From Flavobacterium ustbae (lineage in GTDB: Bacteria > Bacteroidota > Bacteroidia > Flavobacteriales > Flavobacteriaceae), in contig NZ_RPOC01000020.1 of assembly GCF_003946915.1 (NCBI RefSeq), positions 1 to 64,000 on the forward strand: a stretch of 64,000 nucleotides of DNA. The letters run 5' to 3'. The position numbers and the translations under genes are program-made. Within the stretch, counting starts at the first letter, position 1; every line of letters starts with the position of its first letter. A model generated the notes under the pieces. The model made no database searches. It saw nothing but the letters and a program-made list of their open reading frames with translations, and was not told the origin of the DNA. Positions 17,231 to 26,094 of the stretch are shown here, in pieces.

Positions 17231-18358
17231 TTATATTTCAGATAATTTTTTTGCTGCAGACTCAAGCGTGAAGTTATCTTTTGCAAAACAAAAACGAATT
17301 AATTTCTGGTCTTTATGATCAGAATAGAAAGTTGAAATTGGTATTGCAGCAACTCCGTGATCAATAATGAGATTTTTGCAGAAAGTTACATCGTAATCAT
17401 TTGAAATATTGGAAAAAGAAGCAACTTGAAAATAAGTTCCTTCGCAAGGCTTTAATTCGAAACGGCTGTTTTGAAGCAGTTTCTGAAAATAATCTCTTTT
17501 TTCCTGATAGAATTTTCCAAGTAAATTCACATCAACAACATCTAAATATTCGCTAATCGCAAATTGAGAAATGCTATTAACGCTAAAGACCAAAAACTGA
17601 TGCACTTTTTTGATTTCTTTCATCAAATGTTCAGGCGCAATCGTATAACCGATTTTCCATCCCGTAATATGAAATGATTTTCCGAAAGAAGAAACCATGA
17701 CGCATTTATCTAAAAGAAAATCTTTGGTGTGTGCCGAAATATGTTTTTCTTCGAAAGTGATGTATTCGTAAACTTCATCAGAAAGAATAATAATGTCAGG
17801 ATATTTTTCGAGAAGATTTTTTAATTGAATAAAATCATTTTCAGTTAAAATTTTTCCAGTTGGATTATGCGGATTATTGATGATCATCAGCCTTGTTTTT
17901 GCAGAACAGGCTTTTTCGATTCTTTCCCAATTTGGTGTATAATCATCATTTAATGCCACGCGAACAGGCTTGGCTTTACAAAGTAAAACAGGAGATTCAT
18001 ATGAATCATAACTTGGATCGAGAATAATTACTTCATCATTTTCTTTTACTAAGGCTAAAATTGTAGTGAAAATTCCCTGAGTAGCGCCAGCAGTAACCAA
18101 AAGTTCAGTTTCTGGATTGATTGTTCTTTTATAAGAATCAAAAGTTAGTTTGGCAATTTTATTCATTAACGGCGGATAACCAGCCATTGGCGTATATTGA
18201 TGAACGTTTTCTTTTGATAATCTTGCGACAATATCAGTTAGTCTCTCGTCAACAGGAAAATTTGGAAATCCCTGCGAAAGATTTATTGCATTGTACTCAG
18301 CTGCCATTTTTGACATGACAGTGAAAATGCTCGTGGTTACGTTTGGGAGTTTACTCAT
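17231..18358 (-). CDS. PLP-dependent class I/II aminotransferase, methionine/kynurenine aminotransferase-like
   Basis: 375 aa, fold type I. Visible are NLSQGFPNFPVDERL, the phosphate/PLP region TAGATQGIF (89-97), NNPHNPTG (161-168), the DEVYEY Asp that contacts the PLP nitrogen (about D194) and the Schiff-base lysine K227 in SSFGKSFHITGWKIGY. The sequence style is that of the YbdL/kynurenine aminotransferase group, often annotated as methionine aminotransferase. Substrate cannot be settled from sequence. 76 bp separate it from the SDR. Confidence 0.9.
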   Translation of the reverse strand: MSKLPNVTTSIFTVMSKMAAEYNAINLSQGFPNFPVDERLTDIVARLSKENVHQYTPMAGYPPLMNKIAKLTFDSYKRTINPETELLVTAGATQGIFTTILALVKENDEVIILDPSYDSYESPVLLCKAKPVRVALNDDYTPNWERIEKACSAKTRLMIINNPHNPTGKILTENDFIQLKNLLEKYPDIIILSDEVYEYITFEEKHISAHTKDFLLDKCVMVSSFGKSFHITGWKIGYTIAPEHLMKEIKKVHQFLVFSVNSISQFAISEYLDVVDVNLLGKFYQEKRDYFQKLLQNSRFELKPCEGTYFQVASFSNISNDYDVTFCKNLIIDHGVAAIPISTFYSDHKDQKLIRFCFAKDNFTLESAAKKLSEI

Positions 18359-18395
18359 GATGAAGTTTGATTTGGAAAACTTATGTGAGAAATCG

Positions 18396-18827
18396 TTAAT
18401 TTACTGTTATAGGCATAGAATAAAGAACTCGAACTATTTTGTCATTTTGTTTTCCAGGAGTCCATTTAGGAGATTTTTTTAAAACTCTAATTGCTTCTGC
18501 ACCTGTTCCATATCCAATATCTCTCAAAATTTTTATATCACTTAAAGATCCATCTTTTTCAATGATAAAAGTAACGTATACTCTTCCTTTCAGGTTTTTT
18601 TGTTGATTTTTATAGTTTTCTTTTAAAAAAAGTTCTAATGCTTGTTGACCTCCTGGAAATTCAGGTCTCACTTCTATCCCAGCTGTATTATAGACTTGGT
18701 TTTCTTCTTCTCTTATAACTTCTCCTTTATAATTATGGAGATTTTCTGGAGTTATTTTAACTTCTTCAGTTTGAGAAAATACATGTTGTATGGAACAAAT
18801 AAAAAACAAAATTAGAAACTTCTTCAT
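18396..18827 (-). CDS. Exported TonB C-terminal-domain protein
   Basis: About 143 aa from the ATG at 18827, which begins a signal peptide (MKKFLILFFICSIQHVFSQ). An upstream in-frame start at 18896 would overlap the next gene and is not favoured. The mature protein has a linker, then a TonB-C fold: RPEFPGGQQALELFLKENY, GRVYVTFIIEKDGSLSDIKI, GYGTGAEAIRVLKKSPKWTPG and VRVLYSMPITV. It lacks the membrane anchor and Pro-rich spacer of a true TonB, so it is a free secreted TonB-C module whose partner is unknown. Confidence 0.85.
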   Translation of the reverse strand: MKKFLILFFICSIQHVFSQTEEVKITPENLHNYKGEVIREEENQVYNTAGIEVRPEFPGGQQALELFLKENYKNQQKNLKGRVYVTFIIEKDGSLSDIKILRDIGYGTGAEAIRVLKKSPKWTPGKQNDKIVRVLYSMPITVN

Positions 18828-18849
18828 GAATGATGATTTTAAGATTAGT

Positions 18850-19563
18850 TTACATTTTATGAATAATAAAAATAGTAGGTCTTTTATCAATATCAATTTT
18901 CAATTTTTTCCAATCCGAAACTTTTAAAGTTTTGATAAATTCAGTTGGTAAAGTAATATCTGTCGCGATACATAAGTGGGTTGACGGATTTAAAATCTGC
19001 AGAAGATCTTCAATCAATTTATTGTTTCTATAAGGCGTTTCAATAAATAACTGTGATTGGTTTTTATCGTAAGACAATTTCTCAAAATGGCGAATTGCCG
19101 ATTTTTTTTCGTCTTTATCAATTGGCAAATAGCCATTAAAAGTAAAACTCTGGCCGTTCATTCCAGAAGCCATCATCGCTAATAGAATAGAAGAAGGGCC
19201 AACTAAAGGCACAACCTGAATTCCTTTTTCATGAGCCAATTTTACAATTACAGCACCAGGATCAGCAACTCCTGGACAGCCAGCTTCGCTCATTAATCCC
19301 ATATTTTTCCCTTCTAATAAAGGTTTGATGAAATCTAAATGTTCGCTGGTTTCAGTTCTTTTATTTAAAGTAAAAAGAACCAATTCTGATTGTTTTTTCT
19401 CTGGATAAACTGCTTTTATAGATTTTCTTGCCGTTTTGTCATTTTCAACAATATAGTGGTCAATAACTTCTATAGTTCTTCTTACGGTTTGCGGTAAAAC
19501 ATCCATCGGATCGCTTTCGCCCATTGTGGTTGGAATTAAATATAGTTTTCCGAAAGATTTCAT
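18850..19563 (-). CDS. Tetrapyrrole-methylase-fold SAM methyltransferase, RsmI-like
   Basis: 237 aa, beginning KLYLIPTTMGESDPMDVLP and including MSEAGCPGVADPGAVIV (the SAM-binding signature shared with RsmI) and VGPSSILLAMMASGMNGQSFTFNGYLP. RsmI 2'-O-methylates C1402 of 16S rRNA. This protein is shorter at the ends than RsmI and may be a paralogue, so the name is only family level. It is 61 bp downstream of the LMW phosphatase gene on the same strand. Confidence 0.87.
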   Translation of the reverse strand: MKSFGKLYLIPTTMGESDPMDVLPQTVRRTIEVIDHYIVENDKTARKSIKAVYPEKKQSELVLFTLNKRTETSEHLDFIKPLLEGKNMGLMSEAGCPGVADPGAVIVKLAHEKGIQVVPLVGPSSILLAMMASGMNGQSFTFNGYLPIDKDEKKSAIRHFEKLSYDKNQSQLFIETPYRNNKLIEDLLQILNPSTHLCIATDITLPTEFIKTLKVSDWKKLKIDIDKRPTIFIIHKM

Positions 19564-19624
19564 AATGTATTTGTTTTAAATTAAAAAATTCAATTATCTC
19601 TTTTATAGAAACAATTGAATTGTA

Positions 19625-20092
19625 TTAGGAGTGTTTTTTAAGAAGCTGATCTGCAATAACATCAGTTACTTCGTCCAGCATTTGGTAAACATTGTCAAAA
19701 CCATTTACGGCACCGTAATAAGGATCCGGAACGTCAACATTTTCATCTGGAAATAATTCGTTCAGAATCATGCGGATTTTGGCTTTATGCTCGGGAGTTT
19801 TGGCTAATTGGGCTACATCGCGAAAATTCGAATTATCCATAACATATATATAATCGAATTCATCAAAATCTGAAACCTGAATTTGTCTTCCTTTTTGAGC
19901 GCTGATGTTAATTCCGTTTTTTCTGGCAACTTCAATAGAGCGTTTATCAGGACAATGTCCGATATGCCAAGAACCTGTTCCAGCAGAATCTACAAAGAAT
20001 TTATCTTGAGGTAATTTTGAAGCTAAAATTCCTTCTGCTAAAGGAGATCGACAGATATTCCCCAAACAAACCATTAAAACTTTTATTGGCAT
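19625..20092 (-). CDS. Low-molecular-weight protein-tyrosine phosphatase
   Basis: 155 aa. The CX5R loop is C9-LGNIC-R15 followed by SPLAEG, and the general acid is D123 in VPDPYYG, the full LMW-PTP catalytic set. Typical size. Only 7 bp downstream of dnaA, so the two share a transcript. Substrates (tyrosine kinases of polysaccharide export, or arsenate) are not indicated here. Confidence 0.94.
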   Translation of the reverse strand: MPIKVLMVCLGNICRSPLAEGILASKLPQDKFFVDSAGTGSWHIGHCPDKRSIEVARKNGINISAQKGRQIQVSDFDEFDYIYVMDNSNFRDVAQLAKTPEHKAKIRMILNELFPDENVDVPDPYYGAVNGFDNVYQMLDEVTDVIADQLLKKHS

Positions 20093-20099
20093 GATCGCG

Positions 20100-21527
20100 T
20101 TATAGCGTTAGTTTTTTATTGATATCTTCAACAAACTTTTTGAATTGTTTGTCTGTAGAAACTAAATTGTCTACTGTTTTACAAGCGTGAAGAACAGTTG
20201 CGTGATCGCGATCTCCAATTTGTGAACCAATATTTGCCAAAGAAGCTTTAGTGAATTTTTTTGCAAAGAACATCGCTAATTGTCTTGCTTGCACCACATG
20301 CCTCTTTCTGGTTTTAGATTGAAGTGTTTCAATATCCAATTGGAAATAGTCTGAAACAATTTTCTGAATATAATCGATAGAGATTTCTCTCTTTACGTTT
20401 TTAACAAATTTCTCTACAACACTTTTAGCCAATTCAATCGTAACTTCTTTTTTATTGAAAGAAGATTGAGCGATTAACGAAATAATAGCACCTTCAAGTT
20501 CTCTAACGTTAGATTTAATGTTTCTTGCAACATATTCTAAAATATCTTCTGGCATTTCTACACCATCACGATATAAAATGTTTTTTAAAATTGAGATACG
20601 AGTTTCGTAATCAGGCTGGTGTAATTCTGCAGATAATCCCCATTTAAAACGAGACAATAATCTTTGCTCAATATCCTGCATATCAACAGGAGCTTTGTCT
20701 GAAGTAAGAATTACTTGTTTTCCGTTTTGGTGTAAATAGTTGAAAATATGGAAGAATACATCTTGTGTTCCAGATTTTCCAGATAAAAACTGAACATCGT
20801 CAATGATTAATACGTCGATTAACTGATAAAAATGAATGAAATCGTTACGATTATTCTTTTTAACAGAGTCAATATATTGTTGCGTAAAAATCTCAGCAGA
20901 AATATATAAAACGGTCTTTTCCGGATACTTATCTTTTACTTCTACGCCTATAGCATGTGCTAAGTGCGTTTTCCCTAAACCAACTCCTCCAAAAATCAAT
21001 AATGGGTTAAATGAAGTTCCTCCAGGTTTGTTGGCAACAGCCATACCCGCAGAACGAGCCAAACGGTTAGAATCTCCTTCTAAGAAATTATCAAAACTGT
21101 AGTTCGGATTTAACTGAGACTCAATTTTTAAATTTCTAATTCCAGGAATTACAAACGGATTTTTAAGTTCAGGATTTAAGTTTTTAAACGGAGCATCAAC
21201 CTCTTGCGGTTTCATTGGCACTCTGTTGGCACTTGGCAGCTGCTCGGTAAACGGCTGTTTATTGCCATAAGTGTTCTCCATTTTAATTTTATAGAGTAAC
21301 TTTGCGTTTTTTCCCAGTTCTTTGGTAAGCGCAACTTTCAATAATTTTACGTAGTGCTCTTCGAGCCATTCGTAGAAAAATTTACTTGGAACCTGAATGT
21401 ATAATGCGTTATCGGTTAGCTCAACTGATTTGATTGGCTCAAACCAAGTTTTATATGCTTGGTCTTGAATATTATCCTTTATAAAGGACAAACAGTTTTC
21501 CCATACCGATTGAGCAGTTTTAGTCAT
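20100..21527 (-). CDS. dnaA: Chromosomal replication initiator DnaA
   Basis: ATP-dependent initiator that opens oriC. Domain I is residues 1-85 (WENCLSFIKDNIQDQAYKTW), a short linker follows, then the AAA+ domain with Walker A GGVGLGKTH (180-188) and Walker B VLIIDD (about 239-244). Domain IV ends with the DnaA-box-reading signature DRDHATVLHACKTV (from 439). 475 aa is normal. Start is fixed by MTKTAQSVWENC. Gene direction changes around this locus. The LMW phosphatase gene follows at 7 bp. Confidence 0.98.
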   Translation of the reverse strand: MTKTAQSVWENCLSFIKDNIQDQAYKTWFEPIKSVELTDNALYIQVPSKFFYEWLEEHYVKLLKVALTKELGKNAKLLYKIKMENTYGNKQPFTEQLPSANRVPMKPQEVDAPFKNLNPELKNPFVIPGIRNLKIESQLNPNYSFDNFLEGDSNRLARSAGMAVANKPGGTSFNPLLIFGGVGLGKTHLAHAIGVEVKDKYPEKTVLYISAEIFTQQYIDSVKKNNRNDFIHFYQLIDVLIIDDVQFLSGKSGTQDVFFHIFNYLHQNGKQVILTSDKAPVDMQDIEQRLLSRFKWGLSAELHQPDYETRISILKNILYRDGVEMPEDILEYVARNIKSNVRELEGAIISLIAQSSFNKKEVTIELAKSVVEKFVKNVKREISIDYIQKIVSDYFQLDIETLQSKTRKRHVVQARQLAMFFAKKFTKASLANIGSQIGDRDHATVLHACKTVDNLVSTDKQFKKFVEDINKKLTL

Positions 21528-21714
21528 AGATTCAGATAAATTTTTATTATTGTTATAAAGATTCTCCTAATAAAAGAGGAGCAATTTTATTCCGTATTTC
21601 GGGATAACAAATATGTGAACAAATTTCTGTAAAAAAAAATATTTTGGTATCTAATTTTATAAAAAAAAGTTGTAACAAGACTTTTTAAATTTGAATTTTT
21701 TTAATATTTTATCA
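21528..21714. other. Divergent spacer dnaA / thioesterase, possible origin-related region
   Basis: A 187-bp AT-rich spacer. It contains one near-match to a DnaA box (tgtgaacaa, 21614-21622, complement ttgttcaca), a small hairpin (ctcct / aggag, about 21572-21590), and a long A/T tract at about 21631-21670 that could unwind easily. One near-box is too little to call oriC. Confidence 0.4.
21686..21693 (+). promoter_or_regulatory. Thioesterase promoter, -7 element
   Basis: taaatttg matches TAnnTTTG, 21 bases before the ATG at 21715. It overlaps an in-frame TTG at 21691, which therefore cannot be the start. Confidence 0.5.
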
Positions 21715-22119
21715 ATGAAAAATCACCAGACTCAAGTACGAGTTCGTTACTCAGAAACTGACCAAATGGGAGTCGTTTATCACGGCAATTATATTCCTTA
21801 TTTTGAAATTGGACGCGTGGAATGGCTTAGAAATAAAGGGGTTTCGTATAAAAGCATGGAAGAAAGCGGAATTGGGCTTCCGATTGTGAACATGAATATC
21901 AATTATAAAAAATCGGCAAGATATGACGAACTTTTAACAATTCATACCACTTTCAAAAGCCACTCTTCTGTTAAGATTGAATTTGACTGCGCAATCTATA
22001 ATGAGACAAATGAGTTATTAACAACTGCGACGTTTATTTTAGTATTTGTTGCGTTAAAAACGGGTCGTCCAACAGCTCCTCCGGAGTACATTTTGGATAT
22101 ATTTAAAACACTTGAATAA
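21715..22119 (+). CDS. Hot-dog-fold acyl-CoA thioesterase, YbgC/FadM type
   Basis: 134 aa. The motif VRYSETDQMGVVYHGNYIPYFEIGRVEWLR contains the catalytic Asp of the 4HBT hot-dog family followed by the YHGNY segment. It hydrolyses acyl-CoA thioesters, and relatives near membrane biogenesis genes act in phospholipid quality control. It is divergent from dnaA. The ATG at 21715 is preferred because the promoter box covers the alternative start. Confidence 0.9.
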   Translation: MKNHQTQVRVRYSETDQMGVVYHGNYIPYFEIGRVEWLRNKGVSYKSMEESGIGLPIVNMNINYKKSARYDELLTIHTTFKSHSSVKIEFDCAIYNETNELLTTATFILVFVALKTGRPTAPPEYILDIFKTLE

Positions 22120-22150
22120 TTGTTAAAACACGATGCTTTTTTGTAACGTT

Positions 22151-22783
22151 TTATACTAATTTAATATCGATTTCGAACATTAAATCAAAAATGCTGAACA
22201 CGATTTCGGCATTTTTTTTTCGTGTTTTGGTCACAATCTTACCAATTGGCAAACCTGAATCTTCATCCATTTCCATTTCTTGAGAAACGATTTCTAATTT
22301 CTTTTCTTTAATTACGCGCATTACTTTATTCATGTTTTTATAATCAAAAGAAATTAAAAATTCGACATCAATGGTTTTTTCAACAATTTCGCAAATCTGT
22401 AATGTTTCTTGAGCCGTAGTTCTGTAAGCGCTTATTAAACCGCCAACGCCTAATTTTACTCCTCCAAAAATACGAACGACTACAACAAGAACGTTAGTTA
22501 ATCCAAAAGATTGTATTTGTCCGTAAATTGGTGCGCCAGCGGTATTGCTTGGTTCACCGTCATCATTGGCACGATACGAAATTTTGTTTCCAACGCCAAT
22601 TTGGTAAGCGTAACAATAATGCACTGCGTGCGGATGCTGTTTTTTAAGTTCTTCTATTATAGGTTTTACTTCGTCTTCATGATCAATCGGAAATGCATAG
22701 CCAAAGAATTTACTGCCTTTTTCTTTAAACAGTATTTCTTCAGACGCAGTTGCAATAGTTTGATAAGTGTCGTTAATTTCCAA
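22151..22783 (-). CDS. YigZ/IMPACT-family protein
   Basis: About 211 aa starting at a TTG at 22783 that yields the family-like MEINDTYQTIATASEEILFKEKGSKF. A GTG at 22819 would add MAKNKIQLRLSL and lies inside a hairpin repeat, so it is less likely. The N-terminal IMPACT domain has KGSKFFGYAFPI, HYCYAYQIG, DDGEPSNTAGAPI and VVVVRIFGGVKLGVGGL. The C-terminus is the DUF1949-type EF-G-V-like domain. Members bind nucleic acid or ribosomes, and the exact role is unknown. Confidence 0.9.
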   Translation of the reverse strand: MEINDTYQTIATASEEILFKEKGSKFFGYAFPIDHEDEVKPIIEELKKQHPHAVHYCYAYQIGVGNKISYRANDDGEPSNTAGAPIYGQIQSFGLTNVLVVVVRIFGGVKLGVGGLISAYRTTAQETLQICEIVEKTIDVEFLISFDYKNMNKVMRVIKEKKLEIVSQEMEMDEDSGLPIGKIVTKTRKKNAEIVFSIFDLMFEIDIKLV

Positions 22784-22815
22784 AAGAGATAATCTTAATT
22801 GTATTTTATTTTTAG

Positions 22816-22883
22816 CCACAGATTAAAGGATTTTAAAGGATTCCTTTTCTAAAAAATCTGTGTAAATCTTTTAATCTGTGGCC
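22816..22883. repeat. Inverted repeat of the ccacagattaaa family
   Basis: Arms gccacagattaaa and tttaatctgtggc enclose about 42 bases, themselves partly self-complementary. Similar ccacagattaaaagatt and ccacaaattg units recur at 29085-29250. On the minus strand it follows ribD/HAD and precedes YigZ. Confidence 0.7.
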
Positions 22884-22892
22884 TTTTTTTTC

Positions 22893-23495
22893 TTAAAGTA
22901 TATTTTTTTTATAAAGATCAACCACATCTTCTTTTCCGACTTGAAGATTCCAGACTTTAATTCCTAAAGTGGCGGCGCTGTCTGTATTTTCAGTTTTATC
23001 ATCAACAAACAAGGTGTTTTCAGGAATTAGATTATTTTTATCCAAAACAAATTGATAGATTTTCGGATCTGGTTTTCTCATTCCGATATCAAATGAAAAA
23101 TATACTTTTTCAAAACAGGCGTAAAAATCTTTGTAGAAAGAAACGCCGCTTTTTTCTTCAAATGTATTAATGTGGATCGAATCGGTATTGCTCAATAAAA
23201 ATAAACGATATTTTTTTGACAACTCTTGAAGAAACTCCAATCTATAAAAAGGGAAATCTGCTAGAACAGCATTCCAAGCTTTTAAGATTTCTTCTTTAGA
23301 AGCATTTGGCAGTTGTTTTTGAAAACCGCCAACAAAATCTTCTGGCGAAATTGCTCCAACTTCAAACGAAAGATTTAATTGATCTAATTCAGAATTCCAT
23401 TCCGTCATTCCTAATTTTTGCAAACCAGAAATTGTGGCAGGTTTATCTAAGTTGATAAAAATATCTCCAAAGTCAAAAATTATCGCATTAATCAT
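22893..23495 (-). CDS. HAD-superfamily hydrolase, subfamily IA
   Basis: 200 aa. Motif I is DFGDIF (Asp8 nucleophile), the cap domain follows, motif II is LLSNTD and motif IV is FVDDKTEN, the full HAD-IA catalytic order. Relatives dephosphorylate sugar phosphates or nucleotides. The gene overlaps ribD by 8 bp, so the two are translationally coupled. It may supply the 5-amino-6-ribitylamino-uracil phosphate phosphatase step missing from the bifunctional RibD, a role known for HAD enzymes in other bacteria. That is inference. Confidence 0.85.
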   Translation of the reverse strand: MINAIIFDFGDIFINLDKPATISGLQKLGMTEWNSELDQLNLSFEVGAISPEDFVGGFQKQLPNASKEEILKAWNAVLADFPFYRLEFLQELSKKYRLFLLSNTDSIHINTFEEKSGVSFYKDFYACFEKVYFSFDIGMRKPDPKIYQFVLDKNNLIPENTLFVDDKTENTDSAATLGIKVWNLQVGKEDVVDLYKKNIL

Positions 23496-24534
23496 AATTT
23501 CTAATCAGTATTAATTCGTCACTTAAAATGTTGGTTTTCGAGCTGTTTTTTCTTGAAATAATTGGAGCTTTTGTTCCTGTCGAAAAACTTGCTTTTCCAA
23601 CAAAAACTCGGGCTTCGTCCCAAAGATTTTCATCTATAAAAGATTGCAGCGTTTGCCTTCCGCCTTCAATAATTACAGATTGAATTTGATTCTGATACAA
23701 AACATCCAAAATCTGAGGAATGATATTTTTATCAAAATCAATTGCTTCAAATTGTGTATTTTCTTTTGAAGGTTTCGAAATTTTAGAAAAAATAATTGTT
23801 TTTACCTTGTCATCAAAAATAAAACTGCTTTCGTCAATTCGATTATTTTGATCTATGACTATTCTAGTCGGATTATTTCCAAACCAATCTCTAGCATTCA
23901 GTTTCGGATTATCATCAACAACAGTTTGTGTTCCCACAAGAATGGCTTGTTCTTCCGTTCTCCATTTATGAACCAATTGTCTGGAATATTCATTTGTAAT
24001 CCAAATTGGCTTGCGTTCTTGATCTGTGGTTTTTTCTGGAGCCAAAAAGCCGTCTTGACTTTCTGCCCATTTTAAAATAATATAAGGTCGCTTTTTTTGA
24101 TGAAAAGTAAAAAAACGTTTATTCAGTTCGTTGCATTCGTTTTCTAAAATCCCAACTGTGACATTAGCGCCGGATTCGATCAGTTTTTTTATCCCTCTTC
24201 CGGCAACTTTTTCGTTAGGATCAACCGTTCCTACGACAACATTCGGAATTTTATTTTCAATAATCAAATCACAGCAAGGAGGAGTTTTTCCAAAATGACT
24301 GCAAGGTTCTAAACTTACATAAATGGTAGATTTTTGCAATAAAGATTTGTCTTTGACAGAATTAACTGCGTTTACTTCAGCATGCGGTTCGCCAGCTTTT
24401 TTATGCCAGCCTTCGCCAATAATCTGATTTTCATAGACAATTACACTGCCAACCATTGGGTTTGGGTAAGTAGTTCCAAAACCATTTTGAGCCAACTCTA
24501 TACAGCGTTTTATGTATTTTTCATGTATATTCAC
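23488..24534 (-). CDS. ribD: Bifunctional riboflavin deaminase/reductase RibD
   Basis: Second and third steps of riboflavin synthesis. The N-terminal deaminase carries the zinc motif HAEVNAV and PCSHFGKTPPCCD, and the C-terminal NADPH reductase begins near GRPYIILKWAESQDG-like text (KRPYIILKWAESQDGFLAPE) with IVIDQNNRIDESS and VIIEGGRQTLQSF. 348 aa is normal. It starts with GTG at 24534. A full -7 box ends only 5 bases upstream, which suggests a leaderless message. The HAD gene overlaps its end. Confidence 0.95.
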   Translation of the reverse strand: MNIHEKYIKRCIELAQNGFGTTYPNPMVGSVIVYENQIIGEGWHKKAGEPHAEVNAVNSVKDKSLLQKSTIYVSLEPCSHFGKTPPCCDLIIENKIPNVVVGTVDPNEKVAGRGIKKLIESGANVTVGILENECNELNKRFFTFHQKKRPYIILKWAESQDGFLAPEKTTDQERKPIWITNEYSRQLVHKWRTEEQAILVGTQTVVDDNPKLNARDWFGNNPTRIVIDQNNRIDESSFIFDDKVKTIIFSKISKPSKENTQFEAIDFDKNIIPQILDVLYQNQIQSVIIEGGRQTLQSFIDENLWDEARVFVGKASFSTGTKAPIISRKNSSKTNILSDELILIRNYD

Positions 24535-24538
24535 AGTG

Positions 24539-24546
24539 CAAAAGTA
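24539..24546 (-). promoter_or_regulatory. ribD promoter, -7 element, abutting the start codon
   Basis: The minus strand reads tacttttg, then cact, then gtg (start). The predicted transcription start falls on or next to the GTG. No FMN riboswitch sequence is visible upstream. Confidence 0.55.
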
Positions 24547-24630
24547 ATTAATTTTGAGTTGATCATCAGCTCAAAAAATTGAAGTTATGAAACAATCGCA
24601 AAAGTTGTAATAGGATCAAAAAACTATCTT

Positions 24631-24638
24631 TATTTTTG
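24631..24638 (+). promoter_or_regulatory. GNAT gene promoter, -7 element
   Basis: tatttttg matches TAnnTTTG. A ttg at 24605-24607 with 23-bp spacing is a possible -33 box. Confidence 0.5.
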
Positions 24639-24665
24639 TATTTATAATGAATTAGAGTAAAAAAA

Positions 24666-25151
24666 ATGGTAAATTGGCTAATAAGGGCAATTAAAAAAGA
24701 AGACAATCAGGCAGTTGCAAGTTTGATACGATCTGTTTTTGATGAAATGGAAATTCCAAAAGTAGGAACTGCATACGAAGATCCGTATCTGGATTTGATG
24801 TTTGAAGAATACAGCAAGACCAAATCGGCATATTTTGTTGTCGAAAATGATGGAGAGATTGTAGGATGTGCAGGAATTGCTCCTTTAGAAAATGGCGATC
24901 CTGAAATATGCGAATTACAGAAAATGTATTTCTTGCCAAAAACAAGAGGTTTAGGAATTGGTACACAAATGATGGAAAAATGTCTGGATCAAGCTAGAGC
25001 TTTTGGTTTTAAAAAATGTTATATCGAAACCATGCCATTTATGCATGCCGCACAAAAGCTGTATACAAAATCTGGTTTTGAATATCTTGATGCTCCGTTA
25101 GGTCGTACTGGGCATAGTTCTTGTCCTGTATGGATGCTGAAAGTTTTGTAA
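24666..25151 (+). CDS. GNAT-family N-acetyltransferase
   Basis: 161 aa. IRAIKKEDNQAVASLIRSVFDEM begins the fold, ELQKMYFLPKTRGLGIGTQMMEKCL holds the acetyl-CoA pyrophosphate loop (RGLGIG), and KKCYIETMPFMHAAQKLYTKSGFEYL is the usual C-terminal helix-strand. Substrate not identifiable. It stands alone between ribD (divergent) and prmC. Confidence 0.88.
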   Translation: MVNWLIRAIKKEDNQAVASLIRSVFDEMEIPKVGTAYEDPYLDLMFEEYSKTKSAYFVVENDGEIVGCAGIAPLENGDPEICELQKMYFLPKTRGLGIGTQMMEKCLDQARAFGFKKCYIETMPFMHAAQKLYTKSGFEYLDAPLGRTGHSSCPVWMLKVL

Positions 25152-25239
25152 TTCCAATTGTAACAAATTTTAATTAGCAAGACTTATTGAAAGATAAAAT
25201 GTCAGTTTTCGGCTGATATAAAATGCTCAAAAATTAAAA

Positions 25240-26094
25240 ATGAAGATTAAACAATATCGTACTCAGTTTATTAAAGAATTATCTCCTTTTTACGATGCGT
25301 ACGAAGCGGAGAGCTTTTTTTATCTGATTCTGGAAGATAAACACCAGCTTCGTCAGATTGATTTAGCTTTAAATCATGAATTAGCTTTTGATGAAAATGA
25401 TTTTGTGATATGGGACGAACTGTTAAAACAGCTTAAAAAAGAAGTTCCTATTCAATATCTGCTTGGAAAAACACACTTTTACGGTTTGGATTTTGAAGTA
25501 AATGAAAATGTTTTGATTCCGAGGCCAGAAACAGAAGAATTGGTCGAATGGATTATTAATGAAAACGCAAGTCCAGATAAAAATAAAAAAATAAAAATTC
25601 TCGATATCGGAACAGGAACGGGCTGTATTGCTATTTCACTGGCAAAAAATCTTCCAAATGCAGAAGTTTTCGGAATTGATGTTTCTAAAAAAGCAATTGA
25701 AACGGCTAAAAGAAATGCGATCACAAATAATGTAGATGTTACTTTTATGCTTTTGAATATTTTAGAAGCAGAAGAGTTTACCTGTCAGTTTGATATTATT
25801 GTTTCGAATCCGCCGTATGTTCGAAATTTAGAAAAAGTAGAAATCAAAAAGAATGTGCTGGATTATGAGCCACATTTGGCGCTTTTTGTAGAAGATAACG
25901 ATCCGCTTATTTTTTATAGAAAAATTGCTTCGCTAGCACAAAATGGACTTAAGGAAAAAGGGAAATTGTATTTTGAAATCAATCAGTATCTTGGAAAAGA
26001 AATGATTGAACTTCTTGAAAATATGAATTTCGCTGAAATTGAGCTTCGAAAAGATATTTATGATAATGACCGAATGATAAAAGGGAATATTTAG
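25240..26094 (+). CDS. prmC: Release factor glutamine methyltransferase PrmC
   Basis: Methylates the GGQ glutamine of RF1/RF2. 284 aa. The SAM loop is DIGTGTGCIAIS (about 122-133) and the catalytic NPPY is at 190-193 in IIVSNPPYVRN. The N-terminal helical domain and PIQYLLGKTHFYGLDFEVN are characteristic. The release factor gene is not adjacent. A large inverted repeat follows the stop. Confidence 0.95.
   Translation: MKIKQYRTQFIKELSPFYDAYEAESFFYLILEDKHQLRQIDLALNHELAFDENDFVIWDELLKQLKKEVPIQYLLGKTHFYGLDFEVNENVLIPRPETEELVEWIINENASPDKNKKIKILDIGTGTGCIAISLAKNLPNAEVFGIDVSKKAIETAKRNAITNNVDVTFMLLNILEAEEFTCQFDIIVSNPPYVRNLEKVEIKKNVLDYEPHLALFVEDNDPLIFYRKIASLAQNGLKEKGKLYFEINQYLGKEMIELLENMNFAEIELRKDIYDNDRMIKGNI

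Noticed and set aside
21528..21714. Spacer beside dnaA considered as oriC
   Set aside because: Only one imperfect DnaA box was found; not enough to call the origin, so it is given only as a possibility.
24241..24660. FMN riboswitch upstream of ribD
   Set aside because: No RFN-element conserved segments are visible and the promoter abuts the start codon.
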